The translations under genes and the position numbers were made by a program. A model generated the notes under the pieces. It was not told the DNA's origin, ran no database searches, and saw only the letters and a list, made by a program, of their open reading frames with translations. From RBG-13-43-22 sp040755035 (lineage in GTDB: Bacteria; Desulfobacterota; RBG-13-43-22), in the NCBI GenBank assembly GCA_040755035.1, contig JBFMBU010000030.1, positions 1-64,000 of the forward strand: a stretch of 64,000 nucleotides of DNA, in the 5' to 3' direction. Shown piece by piece: positions 34,197 through 43,393 of the stretch (within the stretch, counting starts at the first letter, position 1; every line of letters begins with the position of its first letter).

Positions 34197-35609
34197 TTAC
34201 CATCCTATCATCAAATATTCATGCATGGAATTGGCGGCGATCCGCCCGGCCCCCATGGCCAGGATGACCGTAGCCGAGCCGGTGACGATGTCCCCCCCGG
34301 CCCAGACCCCTTTTTTAAAGGTTTTCCCCGTTTTAGTATCGGCGATGATATATCCTCTTTTGTTGGTCTGAAGTCCTGGCGTGGTTGCGGTAATCAATGG
34401 ATTGGCCCCGGCCCCGATGGAAATGACCGCCAGGTCGATCTCCATGGTAAATTCAGAGCCTTTTATGGGAATGGGTCTTCTCCGGCCGGAGTCGTCAGGC
34501 TCCCCCAGCTCCATTTTGATGCATTCCATGGCCACCACCCGGCCCTGGTCATCCCCGATAAAACGGGTGGGATTGGTCAGAAGGTGCATTTCCACCCCCT
34601 CCTCCTCGGCGTGATGAATTTCTTCCCCCCTGGCCGGCATTTCATCCCGGGAGCGGCGATAGACTATCTTGACACTGTCGGCCCCCAGACGCAGGGCGGT
34701 CCGGGCCGAATCCATAGCCACATTACCGGCCCCCAGAACCACCACATTCTTTCCCAACACAATAGGGGTGTCATATTCAGGGAAACGGTAGGCCTTCATC
34801 AGGTTGGAACGGGTCAGATATTCATTGGCCGAATAGATACCGATCAGGTTTTCTCCCGGGACATTCATAAAAATCGGCAAACCGGCTCCGACCCCGATAT
34901 ATACGGCGTCGAATCCTTCGGCAAAAAGCTCATCAATGGTCGATGTCCGGCCAACGACCGCATTGCAGACGATTTTTACCCCCAGCTTCTCCAGGAGATC
35001 CACCTCGGACTGGACAATGGCTTTGGGCAGCCGGAATTCCGGAATCCCATAGATCAAAACGCCTCCGGTCTTATGAAAGGCCTCAAAGATGGTCACCTCA
35101 TGTCCCTTGAGGATCAGATCCCCGGCCACGGTCAGGCCCGAGGGGCCGGACCCCACCACTGCCACCTTTTTCCCGGTAGGTGCGGCCTTTCCCGGAAGCC
35201 TGAATTCACCCCGGGTCCTCTGCCAGTCAGCGGCAAAACGCTCCAATCGTCCGATGGCCACCGGTTCTTCTTTTTTCCCGACAATGCACAAGGCCTCACA
35301 CTGTGCTTCTTGGGGGCAAACCCGACCGCAGACGGCCGGCAGGCTGGTCTTCTCCCAGAGTTTCATTATAGCCCCGGAAAAATCCCCATCCTTGATGTTC
35401 CTGATAAACCCGGGGATATCAATTTGAACCGGACAGCCCTCGACACAGGTAGGTTTCTTACATTGCAAACAACGGGTGGCTTCTAATTGCGCCGCTTCTG
35501 GGGAATATCCCAAAGGAACCTCATCAAAATTTCTGGCCCGGACCTTTGGGTCCTGTTCCGGCATCTTTTGCCGTGGTGTTTTTTCTTTCTTTTTAATTTC
35601 TTCCATCAT
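34197..35609 (-). CDS. nfnB: NfnB-type subunit (NADH-dependent reduced ferredoxin:NADP+ oxidoreductase, GltD-like)
   Basis: 470 residues. The N-terminal domain holds two [4Fe-4S] motifs of the GltD type (CLQCKKPTCVEGCP, CGRVCPQEAQCEALC). It is followed by an FAD-binding VVGSGPSGLTVAGDL and an NADP-binding VVLGAGNVAMDSA, and closes with an AGGDIVTGSATVI segment. NfnB with NfnA catalyses flavin-based electron bifurcation between NADPH, NADH and ferredoxin. A homologous pair is also annotated as sulfide dehydrogenase SudA. Glutamate synthase small subunit is the alternative, but the upstream ferredoxin-NADP reductase-like partner decides for Nfn. Two adjacent ATGs (35609, 35606). Confidence 0.9.
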   Translation of the reverse strand: MMEEIKKKEKTPRQKMPEQDPKVRARNFDEVPLGYSPEAAQLEATRCLQCKKPTCVEGCPVQIDIPGFIRNIKDGDFSGAIMKLWEKTSLPAVCGRVCPQEAQCEALCIVGKKEEPVAIGRLERFAADWQRTRGEFRLPGKAAPTGKKVAVVGSGPSGLTVAGDLILKGHEVTIFEAFHKTGGVLIYGIPEFRLPKAIVQSEVDLLEKLGVKIVCNAVVGRTSTIDELFAEGFDAVYIGVGAGLPIFMNVPGENLIGIYSANEYLTRSNLMKAYRFPEYDTPIVLGKNVVVLGAGNVAMDSARTALRLGADSVKIVYRRSRDEMPARGEEIHHAEEEGVEMHLLTNPTRFIGDDQGRVVAMECIKMELGEPDDSGRRRPIPIKGSEFTMEIDLAVISIGAGANPLITATTPGLQTNKRGYIIADTKTGKTFKKGVWAGGDIVTGSATVILAMGAGRIAANSMHEYLMIGW

Positions 35610-35614
35610 TAATA

Positions 35615-35698
35615 ATCTCCGTATCTCGTATCTCGTTCCTCGTATTTCGTAATCCTTTTTTCACATCGAGATACGAGTAACGAGGAACGAGGAACTAA
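35615..35698. repeat. word-like inverted repeat, locus D
   Basis: The left arm has CTCGTATCTCG and CTCGTTCCTCGT; the right arm contains their exact complements CGAGATACGAG and ACGAGGAACGAG. It sits in the spacer between nfnA and nfnB. Confidence 0.75.
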
Positions 35699-35707
35699 GC
35701 GTTAATG

Positions 35708-36553
35708 CTATGATTTACATGAACACCCAGTATTCTGAAACCTCTCCATGGCCAGTTTTTCCTGTTCCAAATAAGCCCTCTGTCTTTGGATCAGTTCGTC
35801 GAAGTTGACCTTGTGGCCGTCGAATTCCGGGCCGTCCACACAGGCAAATCGAGTCTGATTATCGACCGTTACCCGGCAGCAGCCGCACATGCCGGTGCCG
35901 TCGACCATAATGGGATTCAGACTGACCATGGTTTTAACCCCATAACCATCGGTCAGTTTGCAGGTGAATTTCATCATGGGTACCGGACCGATAGCCACAA
36001 TCATGGCCATGGGTTCTTTGCGGTCGAGATATTCCTTTAAAACCTCGGTGACAAACCCGTGGTGGCCGTAAGAGCCGTCATCGGTGCAGACCCGCAGTTC
36101 ATGGGAGGCCAGGGCCATTTTGTCTTCGAGGATCAAAAGGTCCTTGGTCCTGGCCCCGATAATGGCCACGACCCGATTACCGGCCTCCTTCATCCCTTTG
36201 GTAATAGGGTGCAAGACAGCTACTCCGGTCCCGCCGCCGACACAGATCACCGTTCCCCATTTTTCAATATGGGTCGGCTGCCCCAAAGGGCCGCAGATAT
36301 CCTGAAAGGCATCTCCTACCTTTAAGGATTTCATCAGGGCCGTAGATTTTCCAACCACTTGATAGATAAGGGTAATTGTTCCTAATTCCGGATCCGAGTC
36401 AGCCATCGTCAGCGGGATCCGTTCCCCGGTCTCGTTGACCCGCAGGATTACAAACTGGCCGGGACGGGCTTTACGGGCAATTAAGGGTGCCCGGATTATA
36501 TTGCTGATTACAGTCCCTTGGGCCAGCTCCGCTTTTTCGGTTATTTCAAACAT
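35708..36553 (-). CDS. nfnA: NfnA-type subunit (ferredoxin-NADP reductase-like, SudB)
   Basis: 281 residues. Flavin-binding RIPLTMADSD, nucleotide-binding VICVGGGTGVAVLHPITKG, and a C-terminal [2Fe-2S] motif (GTGMCGCCRVTV with a later FACVDGPEF) match NfnA. It carries FAD and the iron-sulfur cluster and works with NfnB in electron bifurcation. The annotated frame could begin at 36604, but ATG 36553 has AAGGAG 7 bases upstream and starts like the family (MFEITEK). It is the first gene of the minus-strand run and is divergent from fhs. Confidence 0.9.
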   Translation of the reverse strand: MFEITEKAELAQGTVISNIIRAPLIARKARPGQFVILRVNETGERIPLTMADSDPELGTITLIYQVVGKSTALMKSLKVGDAFQDICGPLGQPTHIEKWGTVICVGGGTGVAVLHPITKGMKEAGNRVVAIIGARTKDLLILEDKMALASHELRVCTDDGSYGHHGFVTEVLKEYLDRKEPMAMIVAIGPVPMMKFTCKLTDGYGVKTMVSLNPIMVDGTGMCGCCRVTVDNQTRFACVDGPEFDGHKVNFDELIQRQRAYLEQEKLAMERFQNTGCSCKS

Positions 36554-36928
36554 ACTGGGCTCCTTCTCCAAATCAGATTGCATAGTTCCCATCCGGAAAT
36601 CCATCTTTTCAGAAGGAAACTAAAAGGTCCTTGCGTCCTATGAATAACAGTAGCGGACTACTGATGTAAGAATAGTATTTGATCCCTTCAGATGACTCAT
36701 TCCACCGGCCTATTGATTTCAATCCATTTTTTTTAATAACTCGTGATTGTTAGCATAGTTAGGAGGTCCTGTCAAAAAAAAAGTATTTAAAAAAGGACGA
36801 GTAAACTTATATGCTTGACGGTATTTCCTGGTTATGATAGGAAAAAACTTTTAATTTCCATTATTAGGTTGAATTTAGAGAAGTTCCAAAAGGTTTGGAT
36901 AAACCTTATTACAAAAGGAGGAGTTTTT
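36554..36928. other. divergent nfnA/fhs regulatory spacer
   Basis: 375 bp between two divergent C1/energy operons. It contains a degenerate TCATCCGGAA-type hairpin near 36585-36620 and a long A-rich stretch at 36770-36800. TTGACG at 36825 is a -35-like word without a well-spaced -10. No riboswitch or coding frame is evident. The fhs ribosome site AAAGGAGGAG ends this region. Confidence 0.5.
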
Positions 36929-38692
36929 ATGGCCTATAACGCGGTGAAAATGAAGGACTGGCAGATCTCCGAAGCTGCCGAGAAAAACATGCCCACGCCC
37001 GATCAATGGCGGGAAAAATTAGGGCTGAAAAAAGAAGAAGTGATCCCCTACGGCCGTTTGGCCCGCATGGATTTCATGAAAATCATGGACCGTTTGAAAG
37101 ATAAGGAAGACGGGAAATACATTGAGGTTACTGCCATTACCCCTACCCCTTTGGGGGAAGGGAAAAGCACTACTTCCTGCGGCCTGATGGAAGGTCTGGG
37201 AAAACGGGGGGTAAATGTGGGAGGGGCCTTGAGACAACCTTCGGGCGGTCCGACGATGAACATCAAAGGCACGGCCGCCGGCGGGGGAAATGCCTTGTTG
37301 ATTCCCATGACCGAGTTTTCTATGGGTCTCACCGGGGACATCAACAATATCATGAACGCCCACAACTTGGCCATGGTGGCCATGACCGCCCGGATGCAGC
37401 ACGAACGCAACTATAATGACGAACAATTGAAACGTCTGACCAAGATGCGCCGTTTGGACATCGATCCTACCCGGGTGGAGATGGGCTGGATCATTGACTT
37501 CTGCGCCCAGGCCCTACGGAATATCAACATCGGTATCGGCGGCCGGCTGGACGGCTATATGATGCAATCCAAATTCGGGATTGCCGTCTCCTCCGAGGTC
37601 ATGGCCATTCTTTCCATCGTCAACGATCTGGCCGATATGCGCAAGCGTTTAAATGAAATTACCGTGGCTTTCGATAAAAAAGGGAATCCGGTGACCACCG
37701 GCGACCTGCAGGTCGGGGGCGCCATGACCGCCTTTATGGTTCAATCCATTAATCCGACCCTGATGTCAACGGCCGAATACCAGCCCTGTCTGGTTCATGC
37801 CGGTCCCTTTGCCAATATCGCTGTGGGACAGTCCTCCATTATTGCCGACCGGGTCGGTTTAAAACTTTTCGATTATCATGTTACCGAAAGCGGATTTGCC
37901 GCCGATATCGGTTTTGAAAAATTCTGGAACGTTAAATGCCGTTACAGCGGGCTAAAACCCCATGTCTCGGTTTTGACCACCACTATCCGGGCCTTAAAGA
38001 TGCATGGCGGCGGCCCCAAGGTCGTGGCCGGCCTGGCCCTGCCCGAAGAATACACCAAGGAGAACGTCGGTCTGGTGGAAAAAGGCGTGGCCAATATGGT
38101 CCACTGCATTGAAGTTATCCGCAAATCCGGCATGAACCCGGTGGTCTGCATCAATGCCTTCCATACCGACACCAAGGATGAAATCGCTGCCGTACGCAAG
38201 GCCGCAGAAAAGGCCGGTGCCCGTTGCGCCCTGTCCACTCACTGGGCCGACGGCGGGGACGGCGCCCTGGAACTGGCTGATGCCGTCATCGACGCCTGTA
38301 AGGATAAATCCAAATTCAAGTTCCTTTACCCGCTGGAGATGAAACTCCGTGATCGGGTTACCAAAATCGCCAAGGAAGTCTATGGGGCGGACGGCGTTTC
38401 CTGGACGGCTGAAGCCGAGGCCAAGGCCAAGATGCTGGAAGCCGATTCCAAATACGATGAATACGCCACCATGATGGTTAAAACCCATTTGAGCCTCAGC
38501 CATGATCCGGCCAAAAAGGGCGTACCCAAAGGCTGGACCCTGCCGGTCCGGGATATTTTGATCTATTCCGGGGCCAAATTTCTCTGCCCGGTGGCCGGGA
38601 CTATCACCCTCATGCCGGGGACCTCATCCGATCCGGCCTTCCGCCGCATCGATGTCGATGTCAAAACCGGCAAGACTAAGGGCTTATTCTAA
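36929..38692 (+). CDS. fhs: formate--tetrahydrofolate ligase
   Basis: 587 residues. It couples formate and THF to 10-formyl-THF with ATP, the entry of the Wood-Ljungdahl methyl branch and a source of purine formyl groups. The ATP-binding P-loop is TPLGEGKSTT; GALRQPSGGPTMNIKGTAAGG and the C-terminal MPGTSSDPAFRRIDVD are diagnostic. A longer reading from 36815 lacks support. ATG 36929 has AAAGGAGGAG upstream and MAYN- as expected. It is first in a plus-strand series with hdrA, mvhD, metV and metF. Confidence 0.96.
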   Translation: MAYNAVKMKDWQISEAAEKNMPTPDQWREKLGLKKEEVIPYGRLARMDFMKIMDRLKDKEDGKYIEVTAITPTPLGEGKSTTSCGLMEGLGKRGVNVGGALRQPSGGPTMNIKGTAAGGGNALLIPMTEFSMGLTGDINNIMNAHNLAMVAMTARMQHERNYNDEQLKRLTKMRRLDIDPTRVEMGWIIDFCAQALRNINIGIGGRLDGYMMQSKFGIAVSSEVMAILSIVNDLADMRKRLNEITVAFDKKGNPVTTGDLQVGGAMTAFMVQSINPTLMSTAEYQPCLVHAGPFANIAVGQSSIIADRVGLKLFDYHVTESGFAADIGFEKFWNVKCRYSGLKPHVSVLTTTIRALKMHGGGPKVVAGLALPEEYTKENVGLVEKGVANMVHCIEVIRKSGMNPVVCINAFHTDTKDEIAAVRKAAEKAGARCALSTHWADGGDGALELADAVIDACKDKSKFKFLYPLEMKLRDRVTKIAKEVYGADGVSWTAEAEAKAKMLEADSKYDEYATMMVKTHLSLSHDPAKKGVPKGWTLPVRDILIYSGAKFLCPVAGTITLMPGTSSDPAFRRIDVDVKTGKTKGLF

Positions 38693-38705
38693 TCCGGTTC
38701 CAAAC

Positions 38706-38731
38706 AGGCCCGGGGAATTCTCCCCGGGCCT
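38706..38731 (+). terminator. perfect 11-bp hairpin after fhs
   Basis: AGGCCCGGGGA and TCCCCGGGCCT enclose a four-base loop (ATTC), starting 13 bp after the fhs stop. No T-tract follows, so it may be a processing or partial termination signal rather than a full intrinsic terminator. Confidence 0.5.
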
Positions 38732-38773
38732 TGAATCTCCCTCTCCTCCCTCAACCGAGAAAAAAAAATTTGA

Positions 38774-38779
38774 TATAAT
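38774..38779 (+). promoter_or_regulatory. -10-like TATAAT upstream of the hdrA fusion
   Basis: A perfect TATAAT lies 28 bases before the ATG at 38807, with the preceding base pattern GA. The -35 position (TCAACC) is poor. A separate promoter for hdrA-metF is possible. Confidence 0.3.
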
Positions 38780-38806
38780 GTTTTTAGGCAAGAAGGATTG
38801 AAATCA

Positions 38807-41800
38807 ATGGCAGCGGAAGAAACAAAAAAAGTCGGAGCGGTCATGGTTGTCGGCGGGGGGATCGCCGGGATTCAAGCCTCCCTGGATCTGGCCGAATCCG
38901 GTTATTATGTCTACTTAGTGGAAAAAAATTCGGCCATCGGCGGGGTTATGGCCCAATTAGACAAGACCTTCCCCACCAATGACTGTTCCATGTGCATCAT
39001 CTCCCCCAAGCTGGTGGAGTGCGGCCGTCATCTTAATATTGAACTGCTGACTTTAAGCGAAATTGAACAACTTTCCGGTACCCCGGGCAATTTTCAAGTC
39101 AAGATTCGGCAGAAACCACGTTTTGTGGATCCTGCCAAATGTACGGCCTGCGGGGAATGTACCAAAGTCTGCCCTATTGATCTGCCCAACCAATTCGATC
39201 AGGGTCTGCGCACCCGCAAGGCTGCCTACAAGCTCTACCCCCAGGCCATGCCCAGCGCCTATGCCATTGAAAAAAGGGGTACGGCCCCCTGTAAGGCCAC
39301 TTGCCCGGCCCATGTCAGCATCCAGGGGTACATCGCCCTCATCAACCAGGGCAAGTATCGGGAGGGTTTGGCCCTCTTTAAAGAGGCCCATCCCTTTCCC
39401 GGCATCTGCGGCCGGGTCTGCCACCACCCTTGTGAAGGGATCTGCACCCGGGGTGACGCGGATCAACCCCTGTCCATCCAATATTTGCACCGCTTTTTAG
39501 CCGACCAGGACCTGAAAGCCGACCAACCTTATGTCCCGGAAGTGACGGAGAAACGAAGCGAAAAAGTGGCGGTTATCGGCTCCGGGCCGGCCGGACTCAG
39601 CACGGCCTATTTTCTGGCCAAGGACGGGTATCCGGTTACCATCTTCGAAAAACTGCCGGTGGTAGGGGGGATGATGGCCGTCGGTATACCGGAATACCGC
39701 CTTCCCAGAGACATCATTCAATCCGAGGTCCAAACCATCCAGGCCCTGGGGGTGGAAATTCGTACTAATACCACCTTTGGGAAGGACATCACCTTCTCCC
39801 AACTCCAGGAACAAGGCTATAAGGCCTTTTTCCTGGCCACCGGACTCCACCTCAGCCGGGCCTTGAATGTGGAAGGGGAGGACTTGCCCCAGGTGATCAA
39901 AGGGGTGGAATTCTTACGAGATACGGCCCTGGGTCAAAAATGCTCCTTGGGTCAAAAAGTCATCGTCATCGGCGGAGGCAATGTGGCCATTGACGTAGCC
40001 TTGAGCGCCAAACGTCAAGGTGCGGGAGAGGTCATCCTCGTCTGTTTAGAAAAACGTGAGGAGATGCCGGCCTGGGACTATGAAATCGAAGAGGCCCTGG
40101 AAGAGGGGATTCAAATTATCAACAGCCTGGGCCCAAAACGTTTTCTGCAGGAGAAGGGAAAGTTAACCGGGATCGAGTTTAAACGATGTCTCTCGGTTTT
40201 TGATGAAAATAAGGCCTTTCGCCCGACGTATGATGAGCAGGATCTGACCACTCTGGTAGCGGATAACGTCATCGTGGCCATCGGCCAGGCGGCCGAACTT
40301 TCCTGGCTGGAAAAGGAGTCCGTTCCTATTTCGCGCTGGAGGGGTGTAGAGGCTGATCCCTTAACCCTGGAAACAAGTCTTCCCGGTGTATTTTGCGGCG
40401 GGGATGTCTTTTACGGTCCCAAATCCGTAGTCGAGGCCGTGGAAAGCGGGAAGAAGGCCGCGGAAAGCATCCGCCGTTATTTGATGGGTCAGGATCTGCG
40501 AGAGGGTCGGGAGGAAGACTGGTCCTATGAAAAACCCTCCCTTGAGGATGTCGCCTTTATTCCCAGAAAGACCCTGGAAAAACTGTCGGTCGAGCAAAGG
40601 GTGGGAAATTTTAAAGAAATCAATCAGGGTTTTGATGAAAAAACCACCCGTGAAGAAGCGGAGAGATGTCTTAAATGTGGGCTTTGTTCGGAATGTTATC
40701 AATGTGTAGGGGCCTGTCTGGCCAAGGCCATCGATCACGAAATGGAAGGTATAGAGCGAACGGTTGAGGTCGGGTCCGTCGTTCTGGCTCCTGGGTTCAA
40801 ACCCTTCGACCCCACCCTCTACGAAAGCTACGGTTATTCCAAGCACCCCAATGTGGTCACCAGCATGGAGTTCGAACGCATATTGTCCGCCTCCGGACCT
40901 TTTGAAGGACACCTGGTCCGTCCCTCGGATCACAAGGAGCCGGGAAAAATAGCCTGGCTCCAATGTGTAGGGTCCCGGGATATTAACCATTGCGACCATG
41001 GTTATTGTTCGGCGGTTTGCTGCATGTACGCCATCAAAGAAGCCGTTATCGCCAAGGAGCACAGCACCCATACCCTCGATACCGCCATCTTTTTCATGGA
41101 TATGCGAACCTATGGAAAGGATTTTGAAAAATACTACAACCGGGCCGAACAGGAACGGGGGATCCGTTTTGTCCGATCGCGCATCCATTCCATCGACCCC
41201 CTCCCTGAAAATGATAATCTTCTGATTCAATACGTAACGGAAAAAGGGGAAGTCCTGCAAGAAGAATTTGATATGGTGGTCCTTTCCGTCGGATTGGAAA
41301 CCGCACCGGAAGCCATTGCCCTGGCGGAAAAATTGGGCGTACCCCTGGACAAAAATAATTTTGCCCGGGTCAGCAGTTTTTCACCGGTGACCACGGAAAC
41401 CCCGGGGATTTACGCCTGTGGGGCCTTTGATGGACCCAAGGACATCCCTCAGGCGGTTATGGAGGCTTCAGCCGTTGCTTGCGCCGCTACCGAATCCCTG
41501 GCCGAGGCCAGAGGTCAACTCATCCGTCAGCAGGAGCTCCCTCCGGAAATCGATGTTACCGGCCAGGAAATCCGGGTCGGGGTCTTTGTCTGCAACTGCG
41601 GCATCAATATCGGCGGTGTAGCCGATGTACCGGCTGTCCGGGAATATGCCCGTTCGTTGCCTCATGTCATCCATGTGGAGGACAACCTTTTTACCTGTTC
41701 CCAGGATACCCAGGAAAAAATGAAGGCGGTCATTCAGGAAAAAGGGATCAACCGGGTGGTGGTGGCCTCCTGTTCGCCTCGCACCCACGAACCGCTTTTT

Positions 41801-43231
41801 CAGCAGACCATTCGGGAAGCGGGATTGAATCCCTATTTATTTGATATGGCCAACATCCGCGATCAGGACACCTGGGTCCACCAGGGAGATCATGAAGCGG
41901 CTACGGCCAAGGCCAAAGATCTGGTGCGCATGTCCGTGGCCCGGGTTACCCTGCTTGAACCTTTGCATAAGGTCTCCTTCGGATTGACCAAGTCTGTACT
42001 GGTGGTCGGCGGTGGAGTGGCCGGGATGACCGCGGCCTCAAAACTGGCCCAGCAGGGTTATCTCATTCATCTGCTGGAAAAAACCGACGCCCTTGGAGGC
42101 GTAGCCCTGAAGCTCCGCCATACCTGGAAGGGGGAAGACATCCAGGCCCATGTCAAAGCATTAGTGGCTGAGGTTACCAACCACCCCGGGATAACCGTCC
42201 ATTTTAAGACTGAAGTGGTCAAATCTTCCGGCTTCGTCGGAAATTTCACCACGATCCTCAACTGTCAAGGACAAACCGAGGAAATCCTGCACGGGGCCGT
42301 CATCTTGGCCACCGGCGGTCAGGAGTGGAAACCGGATGTCTATGCCTACGGCCAGGATCCCCGGATCATGACCGCCCTGGAACTGGACCAAGCTCTGGCC
42401 GCCGCTGACGATAGAGTAGCCAAATCCCAAACCGCGGTCTTCATTCAGTGTGTCGGCTCCCGTGAGCCGGATCGGCCCTATTGCAGCAAGGTCTGCTGCA
42501 CCCATAGTGTGGAAAGCGCCTTGAACTTGAAAAAATTAAATCCGAGCATGGATATTTATATCCTCTACCGGGATATGCGGACCTTCGGCGTTCGGGAGGA
42601 CCTCTATCGAGAAGCCAGGAACCAGGGGATCTTTTTTATCCGCTATGATCCGGAAAACAAACCGGAGGTCCAAACCGAAGGAGGGCATTTAACGGTTACC
42701 GTCATCGATCACGTCTTGGGTTTGCCGATAACCCTGACTCCGGATTTGCTGACCCTGGCCTCAGCCATAATTCCCAATCCGGTTAAAGAGTTGACCGAGG
42801 CCTTCAAGGTCTCCCTGAACAACGAGGGATTCCTGTTGGAAGCCCATATGAAACTTCGTCCGGTCGATTTTGCCACGGATGGAATCTACCTCTGCGGTCT
42901 GGCCCATTATCCCAAACCAATGGACGAAAGCATCGCCCAGGCCCAGGCCGCTGCCGGAAGGGCTTTAACCCTCCTGGCCAAAGACACGATCAAGGTCGGC
43001 GGGGTGGTGGCCGTAGTCCAGGAAGATCTCTGCGCCGTCTGCCTGACCTGTGTCCGGGTCTGCCCCTTCCGGGTCCCGGTCATCGGCCAGCGGGGAGCGG
43101 CCGAGATTGATGTCAGCAAGTGCCAGGGCTGTGGGGTCTGTGTCTCTGAATGCCCGGCCAAGGCCATCAGTCTCCAACATTTTACGGACAAACAGGTGCT
43201 GGCCAAGGTCCAGGCCCTGATTGCGGCCTGA
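38807..43231 (+). CDS. hdrA: fused HdrA-like electron-transfer flavoprotein with inserted NfnB/GltD-like module
   Basis: 1474 residues. The first HdrA half starts with FAD motif VVGGGIAG (about 14-21), NDCSMCIISPKLV, and a [4Fe-4S] motif CTACGECTKVCP (112-122). A GltD/NfnB-like module is then inserted (about 160-565): cysteines in CGRVCHHPCEGIC (201-213), FAD-binding VAVIGSGPAGLSTA, NAD(P)-binding VIVIGGGNVAIDVA, and VFCGGDVFYGPK. A cysteine cluster CLKCGLCSECYQCVGAC (621-637) and HdrA motifs CVGSRD, YCSAVCC follow. A second HdrA-like half has VCNCGINIGG (929), VLVVGGGVAGM and CVGSRE...YCSKVCC. Two C-terminal ferredoxin motifs end the protein (1409-1449). The start is ATG 38807; AAGGA is upstream. 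HdrA bifurcates or confurcates electrons; the inserted module should take NAD(P)H. No HdrB or HdrC neighbours. Confidence 0.9.
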   Translation: MAAEETKKVGAVMVVGGGIAGIQASLDLAESGYYVYLVEKNSAIGGVMAQLDKTFPTNDCSMCIISPKLVECGRHLNIELLTLSEIEQLSGTPGNFQVKIRQKPRFVDPAKCTACGECTKVCPIDLPNQFDQGLRTRKAAYKLYPQAMPSAYAIEKRGTAPCKATCPAHVSIQGYIALINQGKYREGLALFKEAHPFPGICGRVCHHPCEGICTRGDADQPLSIQYLHRFLADQDLKADQPYVPEVTEKRSEKVAVIGSGPAGLSTAYFLAKDGYPVTIFEKLPVVGGMMAVGIPEYRLPRDIIQSEVQTIQALGVEIRTNTTFGKDITFSQLQEQGYKAFFLATGLHLSRALNVEGEDLPQVIKGVEFLRDTALGQKCSLGQKVIVIGGGNVAIDVALSAKRQGAGEVILVCLEKREEMPAWDYEIEEALEEGIQIINSLGPKRFLQEKGKLTGIEFKRCLSVFDENKAFRPTYDEQDLTTLVADNVIVAIGQAAELSWLEKESVPISRWRGVEADPLTLETSLPGVFCGGDVFYGPKSVVEAVESGKKAAESIRRYLMGQDLREGREEDWSYEKPSLEDVAFIPRKTLEKLSVEQRVGNFKEINQGFDEKTTREEAERCLKCGLCSECYQCVGACLAKAIDHEMEGIERTVEVGSVVLAPGFKPFDPTLYESYGYSKHPNVVTSMEFERILSASGPFEGHLVRPSDHKEPGKIAWLQCVGSRDINHCDHGYCSAVCCMYAIKEAVIAKEHSTHTLDTAIFFMDMRTYGKDFEKYYNRAEQERGIRFVRSRIHSIDPLPENDNLLIQYVTEKGEVLQEEFDMVVLSVGLETAPEAIALAEKLGVPLDKNNFARVSSFSPVTTETPGIYACGAFDGPKDIPQAVMEASAVACAATESLAEARGQLIRQQELPPEIDVTGQEIRVGVFVCNCGINIGGVADVPAVREYARSLPHVIHVEDNLFTCSQDTQEKMKAVIQEKGINRVVVASCSPRTHEPLFQQTIREAGLNPYLFDMANIRDQDTWVHQGDHEAATAKAKDLVRMSVARVTLLEPLHKVSFGLTKSVLVVGGGVAGMTAASKLAQQGYLIHLLEKTDALGGVALKLRHTWKGEDIQAHVKALVAEVTNHPGITVHFKTEVVKSSGFVGNFTTILNCQGQTEEILHGAVILATGGQEWKPDVYAYGQDPRIMTALELDQALAAADDRVAKSQTAVFIQCVGSREPDRPYCSKVCCTHSVESALNLKKLNPSMDIYILYRDMRTFGVREDLYREARNQGIFFIRYDPENKPEVQTEGGHLTVTVIDHVLGLPITLTPDLLTLASAIIPNPVKELTEAFKVSLNNEGFLLEAHMKLRPVDFATDGIYLCGLAHYPKPMDESIAQAQAAAGRALTLLAKDTIKVGGVVAVVQEDLCAVCLTCVRVCPFRVPVIGQRGAAEIDVSKCQGCGVCVSECPAKAISLQHFTDKQVLAKVQALIAA

Positions 43232-43234
43232 AAA

Positions 43235-43323
43235 CCGTTCGTCGTTCAGCGTTCAGCGTTCGGCGACAGACCAGAAATCCGAACACCCTACTCTAACGCC
43301 GAACGACGAACAACGAACGAAAA
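43235..43323. repeat. word-like inverted repeat, locus E
   Basis: GTTCGTCGTTC, then GTTCAGC repeats and CGTTCGGCG on the left; ACGCCGAACG, GAACGACGAAC and CAACGAACG on the right are their complements. It lies in the 162-bp spacer between hdrA and mvhD. The words differ from loci A-D but the construction is the same. Confidence 0.7.
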
Positions 43324-43393
43324 AATCATTATCCCTGGATTCTACGAATAGCCAGAGGAGAAAAAAAATAGGGAGATCAAGGAGTAATAAAAC

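Noticed and set aside
34221..35486. 421-codon plus-strand frame opposite nfnB
   Set aside because: An antisense shadow of the GltD-like coding sequence; its composition is Gly/His/Pro-rich and it has no ribosome site.
31749..35698. Possible CRISPR array in the word-like repeats
   Set aside because: The repeat units are 7-8 bp and variable, without uniform repeats, spacers or cas genes.
36554..36928. THF or other riboswitch before fhs
   Set aside because: I could not find a consistent conserved fold in the spacer; a covariance-model search would be needed.
40361..41260. 299-codon minus-strand frame opposite the hdrA fusion
   Set aside because: Shadow frame; hdrA motifs on the plus strand cover the same DNA.
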